A stretch of DNA of 8,683 nt from Verrucomicrobiaceae bacterium (GTDB taxonomy: Bacteria; Verrucomicrobiota; Verrucomicrobiia; Verrucomicrobiales; Verrucomicrobiaceae). Shown here piece by piece: positions 1-6,918 of the stretch. The stretch covers positions 1 to 8,683 of the forward strand of contig CANHTV010000132.1 of the NCBI GenBank assembly GCA_947463285.1. Direction: 5' to 3'. How positions within the stretch are numbered: position 1 is the first letter of the stretch; every line of letters begins with the position of its first letter. A program made the position numbers and the translations under genes. The notes under the pieces were generated by a model, which was given only the letters and a program-made list of their open reading frames with translations, had not been told where the DNA came from and made no database searches.

Positions 1-1712
1 ACGGGGCGACCAAGGGCGAGATTAGGCCCCGTTTTGCTGTCATAGACCTCCATCTCCGCCAGCGCAAAGATGTAGTCATGGCTCCGTTTGGCGAGCTTCA
101 CGGCGGTGACGCGCACAAAGCGGCCCGCAACGCCGTCATCTCCCGCTGTGCCAGTTTCAAAGGGCTTGAGGCCGGGATTCTCGAAGTCGTTCATGAAGGT
201 GGCGTCGTGCTTCCGCCACACGAGCTTCACGCCGGTTTTGAATTCGGGGTCATCGCTGACCTCGATTTTGAAGCGCACCGGAAAGCCGAAGCCGCCGCCG
301 ATCTTGCCGAAGTCATCGTAGCAAGGCTTCAGCACGATTCGCTCGACTTGCAGGCTCTTGCCGAGATCCACCTGCAACCATTTTACGGCGTCCTGCATCG
401 GCGAGATGGCGCTGTGGTAGCCGAAGTCGGGCTTGGCGTTCGGATTTGCACCTTTCTCGGCTGCGCCGTCGATGCGTTTGCTGAGCGCGGTGTAGGCTTG
501 ACCGGCTTTCTTTTTCAAAGGCTCCTCCAGCGCTGCGATGGTGCCCGTGATCTGCTTCTTCTGCTTTTGAACAGCGGCGAACTTCTGCATTGTGGCGTCG
601 TCGGGGTAATAATCCACGTCGGTGCGGTCAATGCCGGCGAAGACGGCCTGGAGCGAGTAGTAGTCCTCCTGCGAGATGGGATCGAACTTGTGATAATGGC
701 ACTGCGCGCACTGCACCGTGAGGCTGCAAAAGCTGCCGATGGCGTTTTGCACCATGTCATCGCGATCCAGATGGCGGGCGATCTTGCCATCGAGCTTTGT
801 CTCCGGCACTTCGGCATGTCCGATGTAATCCCACGGCCCCGCTGCGATGAAACCCAGCGCCGTGATGCCATCGGTGGTGCCTGGATAGAGCGCATCTCCG
901 GCGATTTGCTCCTCAATGAAGCGCGCATAAGATTTGTTGTTGTTGAAGGCGCGGATGACGTAGTCGCGGTAGGGCCAGGCGTTTAGGCGCGGCTTGTCTT
1001 TGTCATACCCATGGGTTTCGCCGTAATGTACGAGGTCCAGCCAATGCCGTGCCCAGCGCTCGCCGTAGCGTGGGGAGTCCAGGAGATGATCGACAAGCTT
1101 CTCGTAACGGTCGTCGGATAGGTCGGACCAGTCTGACAGGTCGGACGGCGTGGGAGGAAGTCCGGTGAGATCGAAGAAGAGACGGCGGATGAGGGTGCGT
1201 GCGTCGGCTTGTGGGGCTGGCGTGAGGCCTTTCTCCTTCAGTTTCGTTTGAATGAAGGCATCGATGGAAAGTGGCTTGAGCTTTAGCTCAAGTTTGGGGG
1301 AATCTTCGGCTAAAGCCGAAGCCACTTTGAGCGGCTTGAAGCTCCACCAGTCCGTCTTGTCCTCCAGCTTCGCCACGTCCACGCCATCCGGCCACTTCGC
1401 GCCTTCGTCGATCCAGCGTTTCAGCGTTTCGAGTTCGGTGGAACTGAGCTTCGACTTCGGCGGCATCGGCGTGTCTTTTTCCTTGCCACTGACAAAGTGG
1501 AACAGCGGACTTTCGGAGCTTTTTCCTGCCACGATGTTTTTCAAAGCGACGGCTTTGATGTCGAGTCGGTAGTCGTTCTTTTGCTTCTCAGCGCCGTGGC
1601 ACTCGTAGCAGTGCTTTTCAAAAATCGGGCGAACCTCGCGGACGAAGTCCACTCCGAAGACGGAAGGCGCGAGTGCGAGGCAGGTCAGAGGACGAATGAA
1701 ACGGTGAATCAT
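1..1712 (-). CDS. Secreted PSCyt1 / DUF1549 domain protein (planctomycete-type cytochrome c family), 3' end outside the window
   Basis: 570 codons are visible and the frame is still open at the left edge. A short signal peptide (about residues 1-20, hydrophobic TCLALAPSVFG) is followed by a PSCyt1 domain with one heme-attachment motif, CYECH at 35-39, and a possible axial Met in TPMPP near 81-85. A DUF1549 domain follows (about 149-360) with the family signatures DAFI, LIRRLFFDLTGLPPTP, YGERWARHWLD and CAQCHYHKFDP (335-344). A coiled stretch (about 375-405) leads into a discoidin-like segment (about 430-555: WLQVDLGK, RFKIEVSDD, RFVRVT). Related proteins usually end in DUF1553, which would lie beyond the window. 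They are exported, possibly redox-active, and of unknown reaction, and are often paired with DUF1501 proteins. ATG at 1712 is chosen because it gives the signal peptide and no nearer in-frame ATG follows; no clear Shine-Dalgarno sequence precedes it. Two linkers are expanded by DNA repeats (listed separately). Confidence 0.88.
   Translation of the reverse strand, partial: MIHRFIRPLTCLALAPSVFGVDFVREVRPIFEKHCYECHGAEKQKNDYRLDIKAVALKNIVAGKSSESPLFHFVSGKEKDTPMPPKSKLSSTELETLKRWIDEGAKWPDGVDVAKLEDKTDWWSFKPLKVASALAEDSPKLELKLKPLSIDAFIQTKLKEKGLTPAPQADARTLIRRLFFDLTGLPPTPSDLSDWSDLSDDRYEKLVDHLLDSPRYGERWARHWLDLVHYGETHGYDKDKPRLNAWPYRDYVIRAFNNNKSYARFIEEQIAGDALYPGTTDGITALGFIAAGPWDYIGHAEVPETKLDGKIARHLDRDDMVQNAIGSFCSLTVQCAQCHYHKFDPISQEDYYSLQAVFAGIDRTDVDYYPDDATMQKFAAVQKQKKQITGTIAALEEPLKKKAGQAYTALSKRIDGAAEKGANPNAKPDFGYHSAISPMQDAVKWLQVDLGKSLQVERIVLKPCYDDFGKIGGGFGFPVRFKIEVSDDPEFKTGVKLVWRKHDATFMNDFENPGLKPFETGTAGDDGVAGRFVRVTAVKLAKRSHDYIFALAEMEVYDSKTGPNLALGRP
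1113..1148. repeat. Four tandem copies of a 9-nt unit (plus-strand consensus GTCGGACAG) inside the DUF1549 gene
   Basis: The plus strand reads gtcggatag, gtcggacca, gtctgacag, gtcggacgg, four consecutive 9-nt units that differ mainly in their last three bases. On the coding (minus) strand they give PSDLSDWSDLSD (residues 189-200), a Ser-Asp-rich run just after the conserved LTGLPPTP motif. As the unit is three codons long, copy-number changes keep the reading frame. In relatives this position is a variable linker before the YEKLVDxLL helix, so the expansion is probably tolerated rather than functional. Confidence 0.75.
1268..1328. repeat. REP-like inverted doublet: two hairpin units head to head inside a coding region
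   Basis: Unit A (1268-1292) is a 7-nt head, aaagtgg, followed by an 8-bp hairpin with a 2-nt loop (1275-1282 pairs with 1285-1292). Unit B (1304-1328) is the same arrangement on the opposite strand (1304-1311 pairs with 1314-1321, then ccacttt). An 11-nt spacer (1293-1303) containing five Gs separates them. Read in the same orientation the 25-nt units match at 21 positions, and the four differences form two compensated stem pairs (G-C to C-G and A-T to G-C). The outer heads also pair (1268-1277 with 1319-1328), so the whole element could fold as a three-way structure. It encodes about residues 129-149 of the DUF1549 protein, a linker between the cytochrome and DUF1549 domains. This resembles REP/BIME elements moved by RAYT transposases; that link is inferred, and no transposase is present here. 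Confidence 0.8.
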
Positions 1713-1816
1713 GCTGAAGGCATCAGTACGTTCGACGGAGGCATGAACTTCGGAGCTTCCTGTGTGGCAAGATTCGCGGTTTTAAGCGCTGCGTAATGGC
1801 TTTATAGGTGCGCCAC
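1713..1816. promoter_or_regulatory. Divergent intergenic spacer expected to hold promoters for the PSCyt1/DUF1549 gene and rhlE
   Basis: These 104 bp separate two divergently read genes, so start signals for both should lie here or just inside the genes. I see an A/T-rich patch (ggttttaagc near 1778-1787) and a TTTATA at 1801-1806, readable as TATAAA on the minus strand. Neither comes with a convincing -35 partner at normal spacing. The function is inferred from gene arrangement only. Confidence 0.35.
1806..1810 (+). promoter_or_regulatory. Shine-Dalgarno sequence of rhlE (AGGTG)
   Basis: AGGTG ends six bases before the ATG at 1817, a good spacing. It favours that ATG over the in-frame GTG at 1808, which overlaps this site and has no ribosome binding site of its own. 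Confidence 0.55.
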
Positions 1817-3058
1817 ATGTCTTTTTCCTCCCTTGGTCTTTCCGACCCGCTCGTCAGTGCGGTCAGTCAGTATGTCAGCGCGACGCCCGTGCAGTCGGCT
1901 GCAATACCGCTGATTTTGAAAGGTGGTGATCTTTTGGCGACGGCACAGACAGGCTCTGGCAAAACGATGGCGTATGTGCTGCCACTGCTTCAGCGCTGGC
2001 TTACGGCCCGTCGTGAAACGCCCAGACGTGTCCACGCCCTGATCTTGGTGCCGACTCGTGAACTCGCGGCCCAGGTGACGCAGGAGGTGCTGCGTTGTTC
2101 CGTGCATTTGCCTGAGCGGATCAAAGTGGTCAGCGCGTTTGGCGGCGTTTCCATCAATCCGCAGATGATGGCGCTGCGTGGCGGCGCAGACTTTGTGGTG
2201 GCGACTCCGGGGCGTCTGCTGGATCTGGTGGAGCACAATGCGCTGCACCTGAATCACGTTGTCTCCCTGGTGCTGGATGAGGCAGACCGGATGCTAGATC
2301 TGGGCTTTGCTGATGAGCTAGGGCGGGTCCTGGCACTGTTGCCAAAAAGGCGGCAAAATTTGTTATTCTCAGCCACGTTTCCCGAGGCCGTTCATGCACT
2401 GGCTGATGGACTGTTGCACGAGCCAGCACGCATCGAGATCGTCAGTGCTCCGGCTGAGATGCCCGTCATCCAGCAGCGCGCCATCGAGGTGGACGCGATT
2501 CAGCGCACTCAGCTTCTGCGGCATTTGATCAAGAAGGAAGGCTGGAGTCGTGTGCTGGTCTTTGTCGCGAAGCAATACACCGCCGAGATTGTGGCTGAAA
2601 AACTGCGGCGTGCCGGTATCAGTGCCATGGCTTTTCACGGCGAACTCAGCCAGGGTGCGCGCAGTCAGGTGTTAGGAGATTTTAAAGAGTCTGCCGTGCA
2701 GATCCTGCTGGCTACAGATCTGGCCGGACGCGGACTGGACATCGTGGAACTGCCGGTGGTGGTGAATTATGATCTGCCTCGCTCGGCCGTGGATTACACG
2801 CATCGCATCGGACGCACGGGTCGCGCAGGCAAGGCGGGCGTGGCGGTGAGTTTTGTCACGGCAGAGTCTCACGCGCATTTTTGCCTGATCGAAAAGCGCA
2901 ACCATCTGGCCGTGGCGCGTGAGCAGATTCCAGGTTTTGAGCCTCTTGATACAGCCCCGCCGCCATCACCCAGCACAGGTGGCATCAAAGGCTGGCGCAA
3001 GAGCAAGAAGGACAAACTGCGTGAGGCTGCGGCCAGGCAGGCATCTAGCCAAAGCTGA
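1817..3058 (+). CDS. rhlE: RhlE-type DEAD-box ATP-dependent RNA helicase
   Basis: 413 residues, the usual core length for bacterial RhlE. It unwinds short RNA duplexes using ATP in the cytoplasm and in other bacteria contributes to ribosome assembly and RNA turnover. All helicase motifs are visible in order: Q motif (F3 to Q27, MSFSSLGLS opening), Walker A AQTGSGKT (43-50), PTRELAAQV (about 79-87), TPGRLLDL (about 130-137), DEAD at 154-157, SAT at 185-187, ATDLAGRGLDI (299-309) and HRIGRTGR (329-336). A Pro-rich then Lys/Arg-rich tail (about 375-413) is the usual RNA-binding extension. The ATG at 1817 is preferred because MSFSSLGL matches the conserved RhlE beginning and an AGGTG precedes it. 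The next gene starts 17 bp after the stop in the same direction, so co-transcription is likely. No catalytic residue is missing. Confidence 0.95.
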   Translation: MSFSSLGLSDPLVSAVSQYVSATPVQSAAIPLILKGGDLLATAQTGSGKTMAYVLPLLQRWLTARRETPRRVHALILVPTRELAAQVTQEVLRCSVHLPERIKVVSAFGGVSINPQMMALRGGADFVVATPGRLLDLVEHNALHLNHVVSLVLDEADRMLDLGFADELGRVLALLPKRRQNLLFSATFPEAVHALADGLLHEPARIEIVSAPAEMPVIQQRAIEVDAIQRTQLLRHLIKKEGWSRVLVFVAKQYTAEIVAEKLRRAGISAMAFHGELSQGARSQVLGDFKESAVQILLATDLAGRGLDIVELPVVVNYDLPRSAVDYTHRIGRTGRAGKAGVAVSFVTAESHAHFCLIEKRNHLAVAREQIPGFEPLDTAPPPSPSTGGIKGWRKSKKDKLREAAARQASSQS

Positions 3059-3075
3059 ATGAGCCTGGACACCGT

Positions 3076-4857
3076 GTGTCAAATTCGTCACGGGTGAGCT
3101 TTTGCTTCGTCGGTGACACGTCGGAAACACAAGCCGCTGTGAATCAACTCCATCTCATCGACGTCATCGGGCCTTTTTTTCGTGGCTACGATAGGCGAGT
3201 TATCAACTGGTCCAAGATTCCCTGGGATCATGCCGGACGTCAGGGCGCAGCCTGGTGGGAGGAGGTATGCCGGGAGCTCAACGTGGTGTCGAGACAGGCC
3301 GTGAATTGGGGCTTCAACGCCGCCTCCATCGACGATGTCGCGCACCTCGCTGATCATGAATGGTTGGAGCCGGAGATTCGCCGGCGGGTGCAGCGTTATC
3401 GCACGGAGATGCAGCGTTGCTTCAGCGTTCTCAAAGGCGCGGGCATGGCGATCCATGTGACCATGGATGTTTTTTCATCGACACCCGAACTGAAGAAGCG
3501 ACTGCGTCTGACGCGCACTTCGGTGAATGATTATCTGAAGCAGTTGTTGGAGCGATTCTTCGCAGACTTCCCTGAGGTGGCTGGCGTGATCGTCCGCATC
3601 GGTGAATCTGACGGCAAGGATGTGAAGGATGACTTTCACAGTCAGCTCGTGATCCAGACACCTGAGGATGCGCGGTCCTTTTTGCAGGCCTTGCTGCCTG
3701 TGTTTGAGAAACATGGGCGGCGTCTGATCTTTCGCACTTGGACGGTCGGAGCTTATCCCATCGGTGATTTGATGTGGCATCGCGATACCTTTTCGCGTGT
3801 TTTTGAAGGACTCACGAGCAAGGCACTGGTGGTCTCCATGAAGTATGGCGAGTCCGATTTTTTTCGTTACCTGCCGCTGAATCGGAACTTCTTCCGCACA
3901 CCGCTGGCGAAGATTGTGGAGCTACAGACACGTCGTGAATACGAAGGCTGTGGCGAGTATCCGAGCTTCACCGGCTGGCTTTATGAGCAGTATGCGCGGG
4001 AGCTTCGCCAGGCTGAAAATGTCATCGGTTGCATGGTCTGGTGCCAGACTGGTGGCTGGGTGCCTTTTCGCAGGCTGGCTTTTCTCGATGCCGAGGCTCT
4101 CTGGACGGACCTGAACACCTTCGTGACCATTCGTGTGATCAAGGAAGGCGTGCTGGTCGAGGATGCTGTGCGCGAGTTTGCACAAAAGAAACATCTCGGT
4201 GATGCCGATGCGCTGCTGGAGCTGCTCAGGCTTGCCGATGAGTGCATCCGTGAGCTGCTCTACATTGAGGAGTATGCACGGCAGAAGCTATTCTTCCGCC
4301 GCGTGCGCATTCCGCCGATGTTGCAGGTTTATTGGGGCAATATTTTCGTCTCACACAGTCTCCGGCGCCTGCTGCGTTACTTTGTCCGTGATGCGGATGC
4401 CGCACTACGCAGTGCCCGCCGCTGCATGGATAATCTGGACCGCATGATACCTCTGGCTGAGCGCGCCAGGGTATCGGTGGCTGACATCGAATACATGCGC
4501 GACACCTTCCGGCTCCTGGCGCTTTCGCGGGAATATTACTTCGCTGAAGATGCGCCAGACATTGAGGCACGAATCCTGGAGGCGAAGAGTGTTTATAAAA
4601 AGAAATACGCCAAGCGCGGCCTGCGTGCCCGCTACCGCATCAAGACCGATTTCAAACCGCTGTTGCTGAATCCGAAGCATCTCGCCTGGGCTATCCAGTT
4701 TCTCATGCGTCGTCAGCGCGGCTATCGCGTGGTGGATCGCCTCGTTGTGCTCAGTGGTTTGTCGCTGATCTACCGCTTCATTGCCGCCCGCAAGCCACAC
4801 TGGATTCCAGGCTTCGCCTCCAAAAGCGCGATGGGGGTGGATGTGGTGTTTAAATAG
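3076..4857 (+). CDS. GH67-like (alpha-glucuronidase-related) TIM-barrel protein, atypical domain layout
   Basis: 593 residues with no signal peptide. Residues about 25-345 read like the TIM barrel of GH67 alpha-glucuronidases: GYDRRVINWSKIPWD (37-51), NWGFNAASIDDVAHLA (77-92), MAIHVTMDVF (124-133), VIVRIGESDG (171-180), RTWTVGAYPIGD (220-231), VSMKYGESDFF (253-263), KIVELQTRREYEGCGEYP (279-296) and VIGCMVWCQTGGW (316-328). By position E177 fits the GH67 general acid, and D261 and E288 the two base-side carboxylates; this alignment is from memory. Residues about 350-593 are largely helical and charged, comparable to a GH67 C-terminal domain. The N-terminal domain usual before the barrel is absent. 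The start is uncertain: GTG 3076 or GTG 3094, neither with a good Shine-Dalgarno sequence. It follows rhlE by 17 bp. The substrate is unknown; lack of export suggests an intracellular oligosaccharide or a non-classical role. Confidence 0.62.
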   Translation: MSNSSRVSFCFVGDTSETQAAVNQLHLIDVIGPFFRGYDRRVINWSKIPWDHAGRQGAAWWEEVCRELNVVSRQAVNWGFNAASIDDVAHLADHEWLEPEIRRRVQRYRTEMQRCFSVLKGAGMAIHVTMDVFSSTPELKKRLRLTRTSVNDYLKQLLERFFADFPEVAGVIVRIGESDGKDVKDDFHSQLVIQTPEDARSFLQALLPVFEKHGRRLIFRTWTVGAYPIGDLMWHRDTFSRVFEGLTSKALVVSMKYGESDFFRYLPLNRNFFRTPLAKIVELQTRREYEGCGEYPSFTGWLYEQYARELRQAENVIGCMVWCQTGGWVPFRRLAFLDAEALWTDLNTFVTIRVIKEGVLVEDAVREFAQKKHLGDADALLELLRLADECIRELLYIEEYARQKLFFRRVRIPPMLQVYWGNIFVSHSLRRLLRYFVRDADAALRSARRCMDNLDRMIPLAERARVSVADIEYMRDTFRLLALSREYYFAEDAPDIEARILEAKSVYKKKYAKRGLRARYRIKTDFKPLLLNPKHLAWAIQFLMRRQRGYRVVDRLVVLSGLSLIYRFIAARKPHWIPGFASKSAMGVDVVFK

Positions 4858-4860
4858 AGA

Positions 4861-5778
4861 CTAGGAAAAGAAAACCGTCTCCGCCGTCTTGCGCAGCATC
4901 CAGGCTTTGTCACTAGCGCTCAGAAAATCCAGCCCTTCACGAACGAGGGCGATGGCGTCGTGGTAGTTGTGACCTGGGCCGACTTGAAAGGGGCAGTCGC
5001 TGGCCCACATGAGGCGCTCGGCTCCGAACTGGTCGCGACATTCTTTGATCATCGGGCCGAGATCGCGATATGGCGCTGCTTTTTTTCCGAGCGCGTAAAA
5101 GGCGGACGTCTTCACGGTGACTTTCGGGTATTTGGAGAGGTGCAGCAGGCGATCCAGATGTTCGCGACTGACATCACCTGCCATGCCGATGCGGGCGAAA
5201 TGGTCGATCACCACGGGTGTCTCAGGATGTTGGGCACACATTTTGGCGACGGGTCCGAGATCTTCAGGATTGATCAGCAGACACATGTTCAGGCCCTCTT
5301 CAGCACCCACCTTCCACATTTCCGTGATGCCGGGTGAGCTCAGCCAGGCGCTCACATCGCGCTCCTGAGGATAAAGGCGAAAGCCGCGCACGCCCTGCTG
5401 CTTCAGCGCCTTCATCTGCCCGCGCACATCAGGCGATTTTTCGTCGATGATGGCCACGCCTGAGAACACACCTGGATGAGCCGCCATCATGTCGAGCATG
5501 TAGCGGTTGTCGGTTTTGTAATAGCTCATCTGAATGAGCACGATGCGCGTCACACCTTCAGGTTTGCAATGGGCGAAGAGCTGATCGGGCGTGAAGATGG
5601 CGGGCTTCATGTCTATTTTTTTAAAGCCAGAGGCGAGCGGGTATTTATCCGTGTCTTGCGTCCACACATGCACATGAGCGTCGATGAAATCACTGGAGCC
5701 CAGACTGGCACAACTGGCGAGCTGGGTGCTGAGCACGGCACTGGCGGAAGTGGAGAGAAAGTGGCGGCGTGTAATCAT
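4861..5778 (-). CDS. Exported metal-dependent amidohydrolase (amidohydrolase-2 / COG3618-like), probable Tat lipoprotein
   Basis: 305 residues. The N-terminus TRRHFLSTSASAVLSTQLASC combines a twin-arginine motif (R4-R5, F7, L8) with a lipobox (LASC, C23), so export through Tat and lipid anchoring are likely. The mature part is a TIM-barrel hydrolase: FIDAHVHVW with the metal-binding HxH (H35, H37), VVIDHFARIG (H193), TVKTSAF (K223) and RLMWASDCPF (D261). Family members hydrolyse lactones or decarboxylate small organic acids; the substrate here cannot be told. ATG at 5778 is preferred because it starts MITRRHFL; an in-frame TTG at 5787 would add three residues. The start lies 12 bp after the stop of the M20 gene with no visible Shine-Dalgarno sequence, so it is probably translated by coupling within one transcript. 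Its stop is 3 bp from the stop of the convergent plus-strand gene. Confidence 0.85.
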   Translation of the reverse strand: MITRRHFLSTSASAVLSTQLASCASLGSSDFIDAHVHVWTQDTDKYPLASGFKKIDMKPAIFTPDQLFAHCKPEGVTRIVLIQMSYYKTDNRYMLDMMAAHPGVFSGVAIIDEKSPDVRGQMKALKQQGVRGFRLYPQERDVSAWLSSPGITEMWKVGAEEGLNMCLLINPEDLGPVAKMCAQHPETPVVIDHFARIGMAGDVSREHLDRLLHLSKYPKVTVKTSAFYALGKKAAPYRDLGPMIKECRDQFGAERLMWASDCPFQVGPGHNYHDAIALVREGLDFLSASDKAWMLRKTAETVFFS

Positions 5779-5790
5779 GGTGGGCAACGG

Positions 5791-6918
5791 TTACGTGAAG
5801 CTGAGGATGAATCTTCTTTGGAACTCCAAGGCCTGCTCCACTTGATCCAGCTCCACGTATTCATCGGCGGTGTGGGCGCGGTCGATGCTGCCGGGGCCGA
5901 AGACGATGCTCGGGATGCCGGCGCGGGAGAGTTTACTGGCATCGCAACCGAACGGCACGCCACAGGGCTCTGCGTTTAAACCCATGTCGTCAAGCACCTG
6001 CGTGGCGGTTTGCACTACGGCGGAGTCGGCGGGTGTGTCGAGCGCTTCATCGACGAGTAAAAGCGGCTCCTCCAGCTCGGCGGTGATGCCTTCAAGGCTT
6101 CGCAAAAGCTGGCGGTAATGGTCCACGGCATCGCTCGCGCGCTGACCCGGCAGCAGACGACGGTCGATCTCGATAGCGCAGCGGTCCGGCACAAAATTGA
6201 CCTGAACGCCACCCGTGATGACACCGATATTGCAGGTGCCGCAGCCTACCAAAGGATGCTGCAAGGCGGCCATGCGGGTATTGTCCTCCTCGATGGCGGC
6301 GATGACTCGCGCCATGTGGGTGATGGCATTCAGGCCCAGGTGCGGCTTCGAGCTATGTGCTGATTTGCCATGCACGACGATACGGCAGCGCAACACGCCT
6401 TTGGTGGCGATGACGGCCCGCATCTCCGTTGGCTCGGCCACGATGGCGGCATCAGCCTTCAGCTCTTCACAAAGTTTCACGACTCCGCGATACGAGTATT
6501 CCTCGTCCACCACCGCAGCGAGCAGCACCTCGCAGGGTGGCGTGATGCCTGATTCCTTGAGGGATGCCAGCGCATGCATCATCGTGGCGAGCCCGGCTTT
6601 GGTGTCGCAGCTTCCACGGCCAAACATTTTGTTATCGCGGATCTCCGGCTCGAACGGCGGGATGGTCATCCCCTTCACGGACACAGTGTCCGTGTGTGCC
6701 TCCAAGACGAGTCGGCGATTCGGGTTTTTCCCCGGCAGACGAGCCATGACATTAGGGCGCCCTGGAAAAACCTCCTGCTCCCAGGTTTCGATGCCGCGTG
6801 CTTCAAAAAAGCCTCGGACATATTTCGCGACCTCACCTTCCCCCGGCCCGCCATCATAGGAGGAATTCACGCTGTTGATGCGGACAAGATCGGCGAGGGT
6901 CTGAAGGACAGGTGACAT
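5791..6918 (-). CDS. M20-family metallopeptidase, ArgE/DapE type (acetylornithine deacetylase or succinyl-diaminopimelate desuccinylase-like)
   Basis: 375 residues, normal for the family, with no signal peptide, so cytoplasmic. It should remove an N-acyl group or amino acid from a small substrate using a two-zinc site. Expected residues are all visible: H75 and the catalytic D77 in AHTDTV, the bridging D105 in GRGSCDTKAG, the general base E139 with E140 in VVDEE, E162 in VAEPT, the dimerisation-domain H183 and H188 in VVHGKSAHSS, and H349 in DRAHTADEYV. The order is catalytic domain, inserted dimerisation domain (about 170-285), then the rest of the catalytic domain. The substrate cannot be fixed between N-acetylornithine, N-succinyl-diaminopimelate and a dipeptide; no arginine or lysine biosynthesis gene is nearby, which favours a general or catabolic role. 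ATG at 6918 gives the full N-terminus; the bases before it are pyrimidine-rich with no Shine-Dalgarno sequence. First gene of a unit with the amidohydrolase downstream. Confidence 0.9.
   Translation of the reverse strand: MSPVLQTLADLVRINSVNSSYDGGPGEGEVAKYVRGFFEARGIETWEQEVFPGRPNVMARLPGKNPNRRLVLEAHTDTVSVKGMTIPPFEPEIRDNKMFGRGSCDTKAGLATMMHALASLKESGITPPCEVLLAAVVDEEYSYRGVVKLCEELKADAAIVAEPTEMRAVIATKGVLRCRIVVHGKSAHSSKPHLGLNAITHMARVIAAIEEDNTRMAALQHPLVGCGTCNIGVITGGVQVNFVPDRCAIEIDRRLLPGQRASDAVDHYRQLLRSLEGITAELEEPLLLVDEALDTPADSAVVQTATQVLDDMGLNAEPCGVPFGCDASKLSRAGIPSIVFGPGSIDRAHTADEYVELDQVEQALEFQRRFILSFT

Noticed and set aside
78..986. Long plus-strand open frame (302 codons) opposite the PSCyt1/DUF1549 gene
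   Set aside because: The minus strand here encodes recognisable DUF1549 motifs such as CAQCHYHKFDP and a discoidin-like segment; the plus-strand translation has no recognisable domain and is the antisense shadow of a GC-rich gene.
1268..1328. Reading the hairpin doublet as a bidirectional transcription terminator
   Set aside because: It lies in the middle of an intact coding frame, its loops are 2 nt, and no T-run follows either hairpin.
1808..1816. GTG at 1808 as the start of rhlE
   Set aside because: It would overlap the only good Shine-Dalgarno site and add MRH before the conserved MSFSSLGL opening of RhlE proteins.
4857..4881. Possible terminator hairpin (gagac ... gtctc) between the convergent genes
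   Set aside because: The stem is only 5 bp with a 15-base loop and no U-run follows, so it does not qualify as an intrinsic terminator.
6215..6859. Plus-strand open frame (214 codons) opposite the M20 gene
   Set aside because: It lies wholly inside the M20 gene, which has all its metal-binding motifs; the plus-strand product is Ser/Arg-rich without a domain.
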